Below the pieces are notes generated by a model. That model had not been told where the DNA came from and did no database searches. It worked only from the letters and a program-made list of their open reading frames with translations. Below are positions 29,752 through 38,083 of a stretch of 64,000 nt of DNA, in pieces; the stretch's first letter is position 1; each line of letters begins with the position of its first letter. The position numbers were made by a program, and so were the translations under genes. Source of the stretch: Paenibacillus sp. D2_2 (GTDB lineage: Bacteria; Bacillota; Bacilli; Paenibacillales; Paenibacillaceae); contig NZ_CP133605.1 in assembly GCF_031199965.1 (NCBI RefSeq), positions 1,148,501 to 1,212,500 of the forward strand, read 5' to 3'.

Positions 29752-31094
29752 TCATAATCCTCAAGAATTTGATTCATTTTTTTGGCCGCTTCCGGCATTA
29801 GCTGTGCAGGGTCGGCTTGGTTCAGAACCATTTCGCCGATCACTTCCTTGTACTCGGAGCTGAATTCCGGATAAGCCGGGTGCTGCAGACGTGGAGTAAC
29901 ATTATCGAAGTTGTCGAATACAGCCTTGTATTGCGGCCAGCGCTGGAAGTAGGCTTTTCCTTCTTCTGTCTCAAGCGCCGATTTGCGAGTTGGCAGGTAG
30001 CCTACCGATTCCGCCCAGCCAATATTGTTTTCTGCAGCGGTCATGAATTCCACGAACTTCCAAGCTGCTTCTTTCTCCAGATCACTGGCTCCGTCCATAA
30101 TGACGATTCCTGCTCCACCAATATTGGAGGTACGAGTCTTGTCACCAGGCAGGAAGGATACACCAACCTCGAAGCTGGCATTCTCACGGTAAGTCTTCAA
30201 CATGGCGGAAGTATGCTCAACCATCGCAATTTGGCCGTCGAGGAACATTTGACGCATGTTGTCTGAAGCACCCTTGCCGTAGCCCATCTGCATCGAGCCT
30301 TCCTTGATCCACTTTTGGAAGTTCTGTACGTAGCGCAGCGATTCCGGCGTGTCTACAGCTGCTTTGCCTTCCGTATTCAGAATCTGGCCACCGCCGTTGA
30401 TCAACCATGGATCATAGTACCAAGTGTCCCAGCCGGGAACAGCGAAAGCATAACGAGTCGTCTTGCCGTCCTTGCGCTCGGTTACTTTCTCGTTAAAAGC
30501 TTCAATCTCATCCCAGGTTTGCGGCGGTTGTATGCCAAGCTGGTCGAGCAAGGTCTTGTTGTACACGAACACGCTCGTGCTAACGATCAACGGGAAGCCG
30601 AATTGCTTGCCATTGTAGGCATAGGCTTGGAGCATTCCTTTGGCAAAATCGTTCGTATCCACGCCATCGCGATTGATCCAAGGCGTGAGATCGGCGAACA
30701 CGCCGCTGTCCGCGAAATTCGGCAGGGAAGCGACTTCGACATTCGTTACGGCAGGGACATCGCCTGCGGCTACAGCTGCCTGAAGTTTTTTGTGCAGATC
30801 GTCATAACCGCCTTGGAATACGGGTTCTACTGTAATGTGCGGGTATTTAGCGTGAAAAGCCTCGATCATTTTATTCAAGCCTTCGATCTGAGCGTCACCA
30901 TGAGCGTGCCAGTATTGAATCGTAATTGGTGTAGTGTCGTCTTTGAGGCCGGAATCAGCCACTGCTGCAGAAGAGTTATTTCCCTTGCCAGCAGCATCAG
31001 CGCTACCAGCCGTATTCGAATTGCTACCACACGCCGCCAGCGTCAGAGTGAGGATGATGGCGAGTACCGGGTTTAGCCATTTCATTGTTTTCAT
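29748..31094 (-). CDS. ugpB: UgpB-like glycerol-3-phosphate/glycerophosphodiester-binding lipoprotein
   Basis: This 448-residue protein has a signal peptide ending in the lipobox LTLAACGSN (C22). The mature domain starts ITIQYWHAHGDAQIEGLNKM and continues TVEPVFQGGYDDLHKKLQAA, with the conserved 'WH', 'GGYD' and 'VPAVTNVE' features of UgpB-type binding proteins. It lies first in the transporter operon, behind a leader that carries a possible GlpP-controlled terminator. It captures the phosphodiester outside the membrane for import. Confidence 0.88.
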   Translation of the reverse strand: MKTMKWLNPVLAIILTLTLAACGSNSNTAGSADAAGKGNNSSAAVADSGLKDDTTPITIQYWHAHGDAQIEGLNKMIEAFHAKYPHITVEPVFQGGYDDLHKKLQAAVAAGDVPAVTNVEVASLPNFADSGVFADLTPWINRDGVDTNDFAKGMLQAYAYNGKQFGFPLIVSTSVFVYNKTLLDQLGIQPPQTWDEIEAFNEKVTERKDGKTTRYAFAVPGWDTWYYDPWLINGGGQILNTEGKAAVDTPESLRYVQNFQKWIKEGSMQMGYGKGASDNMRQMFLDGQIAMVEHTSAMLKTYRENASFEVGVSFLPGDKTRTSNIGGAGIVIMDGASDLEKEAAWKFVEFMTAAENNIGWAESVGYLPTRKSALETEEGKAYFQRWPQYKAVFDNFDNVTPRLQHPAYPEFSSEYKEVIGEMVLNQADPAQLMPEAAKKMNQILEDYE

Positions 31095-31467
31095 GGATAT
31101 GAAAACTCCTTCTTCTTATCGAAATCTGGAATTTAAATGCGAGTTCAAAATGAAAGACAACACTAAAAAGAGACGATTGAATAAACAGCCAAAAGCGCAT
31201 ACCACCTCCTGTAGTTAGGAATTGCATGTCATGTGCCCTTGGGTTATCTCATCGTCTCCACCCAAAAGAAATATATGAAATTGAATTACTGAAACCTCTA
31301 ACGAAACTCCATATCGTTATTTCCGCAAAAACGAGGGTAAATCGAATCTAACGAAACGTCATATCGCTATTTTGATGAAATGTCGCCTTTTAACCCCTCA
31401 TTGGCACCAATAACGATACCCAGTTTCGTTAAAAATCGGGGCAGAGAGTATTTCTCTGTCGGCCTGC
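31095..31467 (-). promoter_or_regulatory. 373-base leader between glpP and the binding-protein gene, with GlpP target candidate
   Basis: Reading the minus strand, GAGACGAT (31258-31251) can pair with ATCGTCTC (31177-31170), followed by TTTTT: a stem with a long loop ahead of the transporter genes. The inner part contains ACAGGAGGTGGTATG, a ribosome site with a possible 5'-leader peptide that would overlap the lipoprotein gene. GlpP proteins relieve termination in such leaders when glycerol-3-phosphate is present. Function is inferred from the neighbouring glpP. Confidence 0.45.
31299..31431. repeat. Palindromic TAACGAAACT element inside the glycerol-phosphate leader
   Basis: TAACGAAACTCCATATCGTTATT (first 20 bases at 31299-31318) recurs as TAACGAAACGTCATATCGCT from 31349. 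It also appears in inverted form at 31409-31431 (AATAACGATACCCAGTTTCG and on). The whole 133-base unit thus has inverted ends. It is non-coding. Confidence 0.65.
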
Positions 31468-32019
31468 TTACCAGAAGCGTTGGTCGCCGATCGATACAAA
31501 GTCTGCGCCGCTATCGAGCGCTATTCGGATCTCTTCCTCGTGACGGATTAGGCCGCCGACGATCAGGGGACGATGAATTCGCGCCTTGAGTTCGCCGATT
31601 ATTCTCGGCATCAAGCCTGGCATCAGCTCGACTTCATTGGGCTGTGCGCTGGAAATTACTTTAATCGCTGTCTCTACTGCAGCGGTATCGATGGCGAAGA
31701 TACGTTGAATAGAAGAAATACCTGCATTTCGGGCTGCTGTAATCGCGTTGCTCTTCGTCGATACAATACCGTCGATATGGAAGGTATCTGCTAAATATTG
31801 AATTGCAGAATGATCTCGGCCGATGCCGCCAACCATCTCAACATGTATGTATACTTGCTTGCCTGCCTGATGCAGCTTATCCATCATATCGCCCATCTGC
31901 AAAATGTCGCCGGTCATTAAGATGACGCGCTCCACCTGACTGGTCAGAGCTGCCGTGATCTGTTCGGGCTTAGTGATGGAGGCGATGACAGGGAGGCGGG
32001 ATTTGTCTGATTGGTTCAT
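31468..32019 (-). CDS. glpP: GlpP, glycerol-3-phosphate-responsive antiterminator
   Basis: This 183-residue protein has a TIM-barrel-like fold with the GlpP landmarks LPVIASITKPEQITAAL, VYIHVEMVGGIGRDHSAI, GIVSTKSNAITAARN, ELMPGLMPRIIGEL and PLIVGGLIRHEEEI. I chose ATG 32019, after GGAGAGAGG, over the in-frame ATG at 32049. In B. subtilis GlpP binds leader RNA with glycerol-3-phosphate and prevents termination. It precedes the Ugp-like transporter genes, whose leader it probably controls. Confidence 0.93.
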   Translation of the reverse strand: MNQSDKSRLPVIASITKPEQITAALTSQVERVILMTGDILQMGDMMDKLHQAGKQVYIHVEMVGGIGRDHSAIQYLADTFHIDGIVSTKSNAITAARNAGISSIQRIFAIDTAAVETAIKVISSAQPNEVELMPGLMPRIIGELKARIHRPLIVGGLIRHEEEIRIALDSGADFVSIGDQRFW

Positions 32020-32186
32020 TATGATAGATCCTCTCTCCTTAGATGACATGATTCTATTCTAGACGGCGAATGTTAGCCTGGAATCAAGAGAATGTTAACA
32101 GTCTGTAATGCCTGACTATTAGCAGCATTTGTAAAGAAATCTGATCTTTGCTATGTTTTAACCAAAAAGAGAGTGAGGCGTACACT

Positions 32187-32824
32187 ATGGAATCACGTGG
32201 ACCGAGTCCGAATGAGCTTTATCCTAATGAACATATCAAAAGTATCTGCTATATTAAAAATGCCATTACAAGAGACAATATTATAGTCGGTGATTATACG
32301 TATTATGATGATATTAATGGGGCGGAGAAGTTTGAGGAGCATGTGACACATCACTATGAATTTATTGGTGACAAGCTGATCATAGGAAAGTTCTGCGCGA
32401 TAGCTAAAGGGATTGAATTTGTGATGAATGGTGCCAACCATCGAATGAATTCGGTGACGACCTATCCTTTTAATATCATGGCTCATGGCTGGGAGCGGGC
32501 AGTTCCGGATCTAAAAGATCTTCCTCTAAAAGGGGATACCGTAATTGGCAATGATGTGTGGATTGGACAGAATGTTACGGTTATGCCGGGTGTGCATATT
32601 GGCAATGGTGCAATCATTGCTGCGAATTCAACGGTAGTGAAGGATATACCGGCGTATAGTATAGCTGGGGAAATCCTTGTAAAGTGATTCGACAACGTTT
32701 TGATGATGAAATGATCGAATATCTCGAAGCACTAAAGTGGTGGGATTGGGATGCGGAGAAAATCTTTAACAATCTTGAAGTGTTATGCAGCAGTGACTTA
32801 ACCAAAATTAGGGAGAATAAATAA
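32187..32824 (+). CDS. Vat-family streptogramin A O-acetyltransferase-like protein (one frameshift)
   Basis: The left-handed beta-helix protein follows the Vat pattern closely: LYPNEHIKSI, VGDYTYYDD, KLIIGKFCAIAKGIEFVMNG, catalytic H85 in ANHRMNS, TYPFNIMAHGWE, PLKGDTVIGNDVWIGQNVTV and AANSTVVKDIPAYSIAGGNP. The frame breaks near 32670, where one G is missing from GGGG. Continuing gives CKVIRQRFDDE and ALKWWDWDAEKIFNN and a normal length of about 212 residues. Vat enzymes acetylate group A streptogramins using acetyl-CoA. The native substrate of chromosomal relatives may differ. Confidence 0.9.
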
Positions 32825-32984
32825 AAGTAATTCGATTTTTTCATATAAGATTCGGAATATCATTTAAAATTTCAAGAAAACTCTGATACTCTTATTAAGG
32901 TGACCCAATTGGAATGAGTATTAGTTGGAGTTACATCCATCTGTTTTTCGCAGGTGGTCGTTTAATAATGAAGGGATCTACATC

Positions 32985-33398
32985 ATGAAAATCATTCGTA
33001 TTATTATCCAAGTGTTCCTGCTATATCTGTTCTACTTCGTTGGGGACTATCTGCAAAAGCTACTGCATCTCCCTGTGTCTGGAAGTATCGTAGGCTTACT
33101 GTTGCTCTTTGTTCTATTGCTTCTCAAGATCATACCCTTGAAGTGGATTGAAGATGGTGCCACAACGATATTAGCTTATCTTCCGTTATTTTTTATACCG
33201 GCAACGGCTGGGATTGTGAACCATATGGATATTTTTAGTGGAAGAGGTTTATTGTTAATCCTGATCCTTATCGTTAGCAGTGTACTCACGATTGCCGCAG
33301 CTGCACACTCTAGCCACTGGCTTTCTAGTCTAATCAACAAGTGGAAAGCAGCAGGATGGAGCGGCAAGAGATTAAGCGAAAAGGGGAAGGAAGTATAA
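32985..33398 (+). CDS. lrgA: CidA/LrgA-family holin-like membrane protein
   Basis: 137 residues from ATG 32985, after GAAGGG, with four helices. Conserved landmarks are LPVSGSIVGLLLLFVLLLLK and FFIPATAGIVNH, both hallmarks of the CidA/LrgA family. Partners with the LrgB-like protein, whose ATG shares the TAATG of this stop codon. These pairs affect murein hydrolase activity, cell death or export of small acids such as pyruvate. No LytSR-type regulator is adjacent. Confidence 0.9.
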   Translation: MKIIRIIIQVFLLYLFYFVGDYLQKLLHLPVSGSIVGLLLLFVLLLLKIIPLKWIEDGATTILAYLPLFFIPATAGIVNHMDIFSGRGLLLILILIVSSVLTIAAAAHSSHWLSSLINKWKAAGWSGKRLSEKGKEV

Positions 33399-34084
33399 TG
33401 TTTTTTATCGCAACAGGTATTGTCCTACTAAATGTAGCTATTTATTTAATGATGTCGTGGGTTTATAGACGATTTCGCAATCCTGTACTTATTCCCGCAC
33501 TTACGGCAACAGTTATTATTGTAGGGTTACTAATATATTTTCATATTCCGTATGATACCTATATGATAGGCGGTCAGTGGATTAATAAGCTGCTCGGACC
33601 TGCTGTAGTGTCTCTTGCTTACCCGCTATATAAACAACGTCATGTGCTCGTCCAGAATCTCCCGGCAATCCTGGGGGGAACGGTTGTAGGTTTGCTTGTA
33701 GGGATGTTTAGTGGACTCCTTCTAGCGTCAGGATTAGGGTTCTCAAAATTATATATTCTATCTATTTTGCCTAAATCGATCACTACACCTGTGGCTATTC
33801 AGATTTCAAGCAGTTTAGGTGGAGATTCATCCTTAACCTCGGTATTTGTCATGATCGCCGGATTTACGGGCGCAATCGGCGGGCCTTTGATCATAAAGCT
33901 GTTCCGAATTCGAAGTGAAGTTGGAATCGGGATTGGCTTAGGGACCGCTTCTCATGCTCTAGGAACTGCAAAGGCCTTGGAGTATGGTGAACAATCCGTC
34001 TCTATGAGCTCGGTGGCGATGACGGTCTGTGCGATTGTAGGTTCATGTGTCGGTCCGTTAGTGGTTTGGATGATGTATCCATAA
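33398..34084 (+). CDS. lrgB: LrgB/CidB-family membrane protein
   Basis: 228 residues from ATG 33398, with about seven helices. Family landmarks: RFRNPVLIPALTATVIIVG, LLGPAVVSLAYPLYKQR, SILPKSITTPVAIQISSSLG, GFTGAIGGP and GIGLGTASHALGTAKALEYG. It is coupled to the LrgA-like gene by a one-base overlap. It is the membrane-transport partner in the pair. A strong terminator follows. Confidence 0.93.
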   Translation: MFFIATGIVLLNVAIYLMMSWVYRRFRNPVLIPALTATVIIVGLLIYFHIPYDTYMIGGQWINKLLGPAVVSLAYPLYKQRHVLVQNLPAILGGTVVGLLVGMFSGLLLASGLGFSKLYILSILPKSITTPVAIQISSSLGGDSSLTSVFVMIAGFTGAIGGPLIIKLFRIRSEVGIGIGLGTASHALGTAKALEYGEQSVSMSSVAMTVCAIVGSCVGPLVVWMMYP

Positions 34085-34096
34085 ATATACCTATAA

Positions 34097-34135
34097 AGAA
34101 GCGCCCTTTCCGTAATGGAAAGGGCGCTCTTCTTT
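34097..34135 (+). terminator. Terminator of the lrgAB operon
   Basis: AGCGCCCTTTCC (34100-34111) and GGAAAGGGCGCT (34117-34128) form a perfect 12-bp stem, followed by CTTCTTT. Confidence 0.88.
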
Positions 34136-34149
34136 GAACCCATTTAACT

Positions 34150-35009
34150 TCATAAATAATAGTTAGTCATCGTTTGATCGCTGGCCAGAACGGCCTCGCT
34201 GTCGAGCTTCTTCTTGAGGTAAGTCTTGTCCGAAGAGATGAAGATGCTCATGATCAGATCGACAACGAACAGGAACGTGATGTGATTGGACATCAGCGCG
34301 CTGTTATTAACCGATATTTTATCCGGTACGATAATGTTCACGTCCGAATTCTCTGTAATTGGTGATGAATCATAACAGGTGATTGCAATCGTCTTGACCT
34401 GACGGACCTGCGCAATTGCGGCGGTCTCCACGATCTCCTTGGTTGAACCGGAGCGGGAGAAGGCCACAAAGGCATCTTCTTTACCGCATTGGGCGGCGGC
34501 GATCTTCATAGCACGGCTGTCGTTGATGGCTTCAGCCATAATGCCGATAATGGACAGACGATTCTTCAAGGCAATGGCGGCCAGATAAGAATCGAACATA
34601 CCAATAATGAATATGCGCCGGGCTCCCTTCAGTATATCCACCACCTGGCGGAGCTGTTCCTCCGTAACCAGCGCAGATGTGTTCACGATCAGTTCATTAT
34701 AATCGAGCGCAAGCGCGTCGATGGGATTGATCTCCCGTCTCTCTTTTTCTTGGCCTGCATATCCCGATAGAAAGCGTCCTGGGCAAAAGCGATTTTAAAA
34801 TCGTTGAAGCCCTTGAACCCGACCTTTTTACAGAAGCGGTTGATACTTGTCTCCGATACGCCGATTTCATTAGCAATAGCCGTGATCGTGTTGCGCGTAA
34901 TAAAATCTGGATTGTGTATGACAAAATTGGCGATCTGATTTTCACCGTATGTTAATTTTTGCGTCTGGGATACGATCTTGGCGATGACGGCCGGAACCTG
35001 TGAAGACAT
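34150..35009 (-). CDS. RpiR-family transcriptional regulator with SIS domain (one frameshift)
   Basis: The start ATG at 35009 follows AGGAGGAGG. The N-terminal HTH_6 domain includes TRNTITAIANEIGVSETSIN and RFCKKVGFKGFNDFKIAFAQ. The frame is lost near 34715 (A run or G run); restoring a base gives REINPIDALALDYNELIVN. The C-terminal SIS domain includes RRIFIIGMFDSYLAAIALKN and AFSRSGSTKEIVETAAIA, which binds sugar or amino-sugar phosphates. About 286 residues. It has its own TATAAT (35077-35072) and is last in the operon of catabolic genes, which it probably represses. Confidence 0.88.
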
Positions 35010-35071
35010 GATACCTCCTCCTGATCTAACGCTGGAAATGACTACTCCGGCGTCTGGCAATAGCTTTTCCC

Positions 35072-35077
35072 ATTATA
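35072..35077 (-). promoter_or_regulatory. Probable -10 element for the RpiR gene
   Basis: TATAAT on the minus strand lies 63 bases upstream of the regulator's ATG, in a 96-base gap after the zincin gene. No good -35 element is visible. Confidence 0.4.
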
Positions 35078-35105
35078 TCATACTGAGTGAGGTATTGAGA
35101 GTACA

Positions 35106-35783
35106 TCATATCCATAATTTACAAGTTGTGATTTGCTGCATAAAATCCTCAGCCGAAAGCTGTTTCTCTTCGATCAAATAGGCGTAGTCCAGCAAATTGG
35201 GCATATAGGGAAGACCAAGCAGCTCTTTACAAAAGGCATGCGCGGCAATCTCACAGCACTGCACTACGCTGGATCGTCTAGTCCATGGCCCAAGCTTAAA
35301 GACCTCGATCTCTTCGAGCCGTTCATTTGTAAAAGATTGCTCCTTGTATTCCAACCAGTGGTAGAACTCATGCGCCAGATGAATATCAACCAGAAGGTCG
35401 ATATCTGTCTCGGCGCCGCTGGACTGTTCGCCCAGGATCTCTTGGCATACCATCTGCATTTCCTTGAGCGAGGAGGCGTACAGAATAATCTCCGGTGGAG
35501 TCTTGGAGAAATCGATCTGGGCCCGGAAGGAGACTTTATGAAATTTGCCGGAAGCCTCGGTAATCTCATAACGAAGTCCGGCGTCCCTGCACATGTCACG
35601 AATACCGAGGTCTTTGTATGCTGCCGCCGCCGAGCGTCCAGCCTGAAGCGATTCATGCACGTAATAGGAAATTTTCTCTGGCGGTATTTTATGAAATAGA
35701 GGGTCTTGTCTCAGTTCCATACAGCCTAGAACTTCATCGGACAGACCGGACAGCATATCGGGTAAAAGAGTTTGCACCGGCAT
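35106..35783 (-). CDS. IrrE/ImmA-like zinc metallopeptidase-type protein, unknown role
   Basis: This 225-residue protein carries HEFYH (H138, E139, H142), the HEXXH zincin core, in DIHLAHEFYHWLEYKE. About 40 residues on, CCEIAAHAFCKELLGLP has the third-ligand Glu (E178) and the 'E--A--F--ELL-LP' pattern of the IrrE/ImmA family. No signal peptide or helix-turn-helix is present. I find no named family for the N-terminal 120 residues. It sits between the HyuA-like gene and the RpiR regulator. It could be a hydrolase of the pathway or a protease acting on the regulator; both are speculation. Confidence 0.65.
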   Translation of the reverse strand: MPVQTLLPDMLSGLSDEVLGCMELRQDPLFHKIPPEKISYYVHESLQAGRSAAAAYKDLGIRDMCRDAGLRYEITEASGKFHKVSFRAQIDFSKTPPEIILYASSLKEMQMVCQEILGEQSSGAETDIDLLVDIHLAHEFYHWLEYKEQSFTNERLEEIEVFKLGPWTRRSSVVQCCEIAAHAFCKELLGLPYMPNLLDYAYLIEEKQLSAEDFMQQITTCKLWI

Positions 35784-35826
35784 TCATCAATGTCCTCCTC
35801 ACAAATTCAGATGAGTGATCACATTC

Positions 35827-37971
35827 CTATTGATAAGCAATAACCAGCATTTCATCTTGGGGCTTAAGCATTTCGGTCTCAATCTCTAAGATGGACAGAA
35901 GCTGTTCTTTGGTCTGCATACCGGTCAGATCGAGCATTTTTTCCTTATAAAAGACGAACACCTTCGGGATCGTGGCATTGGCATCAGAATAAATGGTGTT
36001 ATCGTCCAGGAACGAGTTTAGTGATTCCGATGCGGATTTACTCAGCTTCGCATAATGGACGTTACTCTTCTTGAAGCGGACGACGCCTTCGCGGTCGAGA
36101 ACGCTGACAGAGCTGGATTTCTTTTTTAATAGACCGAAGAATGACTTCTTCACATTCTCGCTCACGAACAGGTTCCAGCGTCCGGTCTGGGCAGCAAGCA
36201 CTGTCGATTCCAGCGGCTGGTCGATCGAGCTGGCGGCGATGGCCTTCATCTCTTCCACGGACATAGCTTCCTGTGCCAGATCCTTAGAACGCAGCTCGGT
36301 GGAGCCGGTCGCCATAGCGCGGAGAATGTTCTTCTGGCTGTCGATCTCGATACTAACTTCGACGGTTTCCTCAGAAGCGCCGGACTGCACGATACGCTCG
36401 ATGATGTCAGCGCGGATGCGCTTGATATCTTCTTCGGTCGGATTGACGACTGTACGCTCCAGCTGCTCCTTAACCATCGCTAGCGCAACGCCGATCGTGG
36501 AGACGTAAGGAGCGTTGTTGGCGATTTGCGATTTGAAGCCCTCGCGCTCCGCCATCGCCGGGATGAGTACCGCACCGCTACCGCCACCGCCTACCAGGGT
36601 GACAAAGCTGCGGTCCAGCTCATAGTCCGCGATCATCTCGTTGACGGTCTTCATCGTCTTATCGATGGCGATATTCATGACTTGTCTGGCGGTTTCCTCT
36701 ACGCTCAGTCCAACATGATCGGCCAGTGCCTTCCAGGATTTCAGCGCTGCTTCTGTATTTCCCCGGGCATAATCGCCTTCAGGAATGTAGTTCAGAATAT
36801 TGGCTGCTCCTGCTAGCGTATAGGAATATTCCTTGCCTCCAGCGCATTCGCAGATAACGTATTCAGCAGGGTCGCCCTCACGCGGGCTGATGAATTTCAC
36901 CTTTGGATCGACGATGTTCTCGCTTGGAGCGAAGGCTTCATATTCTTTACCTGCGATATGCGCGCTTCGTGGTCCGACGTCGGTGATTTTTCCTCCAGCT
37001 ACCTTGATCATGCTACCGCCTGCGATACCTAGGGTACGTACATCCAGAGATTGCAGGTAGGTGCGGTGGCCACCGACCTCGGCATTCTTGATCATTACCT
37101 TACCGTTCTTGATCACGGAGATGTCGACACTCGTTCCGCCAACCTCGAAGAAGATGCCGTCGGAGATTTTCTCGTACATCAATGCTCCGGCAACGCCTGC
37201 AGCCAGACCGGATAGCATCGTCAGAATCGGGCGCTTGCGCACCTCGTCGATGCTCATAACGCCGCCATCGCAGCGCATAATCATGAGTTGGGATTGGATG
37301 TTGGCGTCTTTAACGGACTTCTCGGTCATATTGGCGGTTTCCATCATTTTGGGGATGAGGGAGGCGTTAACGACTGCCGTACGTGTCCGTGTCTTCAGCC
37401 CGTAGAGCTGGCTGATCTCATGCCCGCCTGTAGCATACAAGCCCTTGCGGTTCGCAAGCTCCACCACGCGAAGCTCGTTGGTAGGATCATCCACGCTGTA
37501 CGCTTCGGAGGCGACGATTACCTCTGCGCCTTGGGCTGCCAATTCGTCGATCGCACTGTTGATCTGCTCATCTGTCATGTTCTTGGAGTCCAGATACGTA
37601 TGGAAAGTATGCAGGAACTTACCCGGAGCCAGCTCTATATCACCCGGATTGGATTCGGAGCGAGCGCTAAGCCCGTCGATGCCGGAGCCCATGCCGATGA
37701 TGCCGATGCGGGCCACGTCTCCTTCGAGCAGGGCGTTGGTGGCCTGCGTTGTCCCGTGGGCGATGAAGGTCACGTCTTCGGGCTCGATGCCTCTGCTGCT
37801 TAGAATTCGCTCTAGTATTTGCACAATCCCTTTAGCCACACCATCTGGGTCATGGTGAGTGGTCGGGATTTTCATTTTCTCAATGACTTCAAATGTCTCA
37901 TTATCGATCAGTGCCGCATCGGTAAACGTACCACCGACGTCAATGCCGACCCGTACTTTTGTTCTCCCCAT
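35827..37971 (-). CDS. Hydantoinase/oxoprolinase HyuA-family enzyme, full-length form
   Basis: 714 residues from ATG 37971, which follows AGGAGGAG. The actin-like N-terminal domain begins VRVGIDVGGTFTDAALID, and VTFIAHGTTQATNALLEGD follows. The hydantoinase_A core has GIFFEVGGTSVDISVI, RTLGIAGGSMIKV and FVTLVGGGGSGAVLIPAMAE. The frame is unbroken. Relatives hydrolyse hydantoins, 5-oxoproline or carboxylate acetone with ATP. There is no HyuB partner, so it is not a standard HyuAB hydantoinase. It works with the FAD oxidoreductase and permease upstream in an operon of unknown substrate. Confidence 0.88.
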   Translation of the reverse strand: MGRTKVRVGIDVGGTFTDAALIDNETFEVIEKMKIPTTHHDPDGVAKGIVQILERILSSRGIEPEDVTFIAHGTTQATNALLEGDVARIGIIGMGSGIDGLSARSESNPGDIELAPGKFLHTFHTYLDSKNMTDEQINSAIDELAAQGAEVIVASEAYSVDDPTNELRVVELANRKGLYATGGHEISQLYGLKTRTRTAVVNASLIPKMMETANMTEKSVKDANIQSQLMIMRCDGGVMSIDEVRKRPILTMLSGLAAGVAGALMYEKISDGIFFEVGGTSVDISVIKNGKVMIKNAEVGGHRTYLQSLDVRTLGIAGGSMIKVAGGKITDVGPRSAHIAGKEYEAFAPSENIVDPKVKFISPREGDPAEYVICECAGGKEYSYTLAGAANILNYIPEGDYARGNTEAALKSWKALADHVGLSVEETARQVMNIAIDKTMKTVNEMIADYELDRSFVTLVGGGGSGAVLIPAMAEREGFKSQIANNAPYVSTIGVALAMVKEQLERTVVNPTEEDIKRIRADIIERIVQSGASEETVEVSIEIDSQKNILRAMATGSTELRSKDLAQEAMSVEEMKAIAASSIDQPLESTVLAAQTGRWNLFVSENVKKSFFGLLKKKSSSVSVLDREGVVRFKKSNVHYAKLSKSASESLNSFLDDNTIYSDANATIPKVFVFYKEKMLDLTGMQTKEQLLSILEIETEMLKPQDEMLVIAYQ

Positions 37972-38083
37972 AATGTTCTCCTCCTGATGACGGGTCAAGG
38001 ACCTTCTGCTCTAGCTTCTATGGAAGCTAGAGCAGGGCCCTTGTACCCGATTTTATCTATAATTAGGAAACTATAATGAAGCT

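Noticed and set aside
31024..31227. 67-residue minus-strand frame starting in the glycerol-phosphate leader
   Set aside because: Its ribosome site is good but its 3' half overlaps the lipoprotein start in another frame. It is noted as a possible leader peptide only, not annotated as a gene.
37288..37803. 171-residue plus-strand frame inside the HyuA-like gene
   Set aside because: It is a shadow of an intact, well-conserved minus-strand gene.
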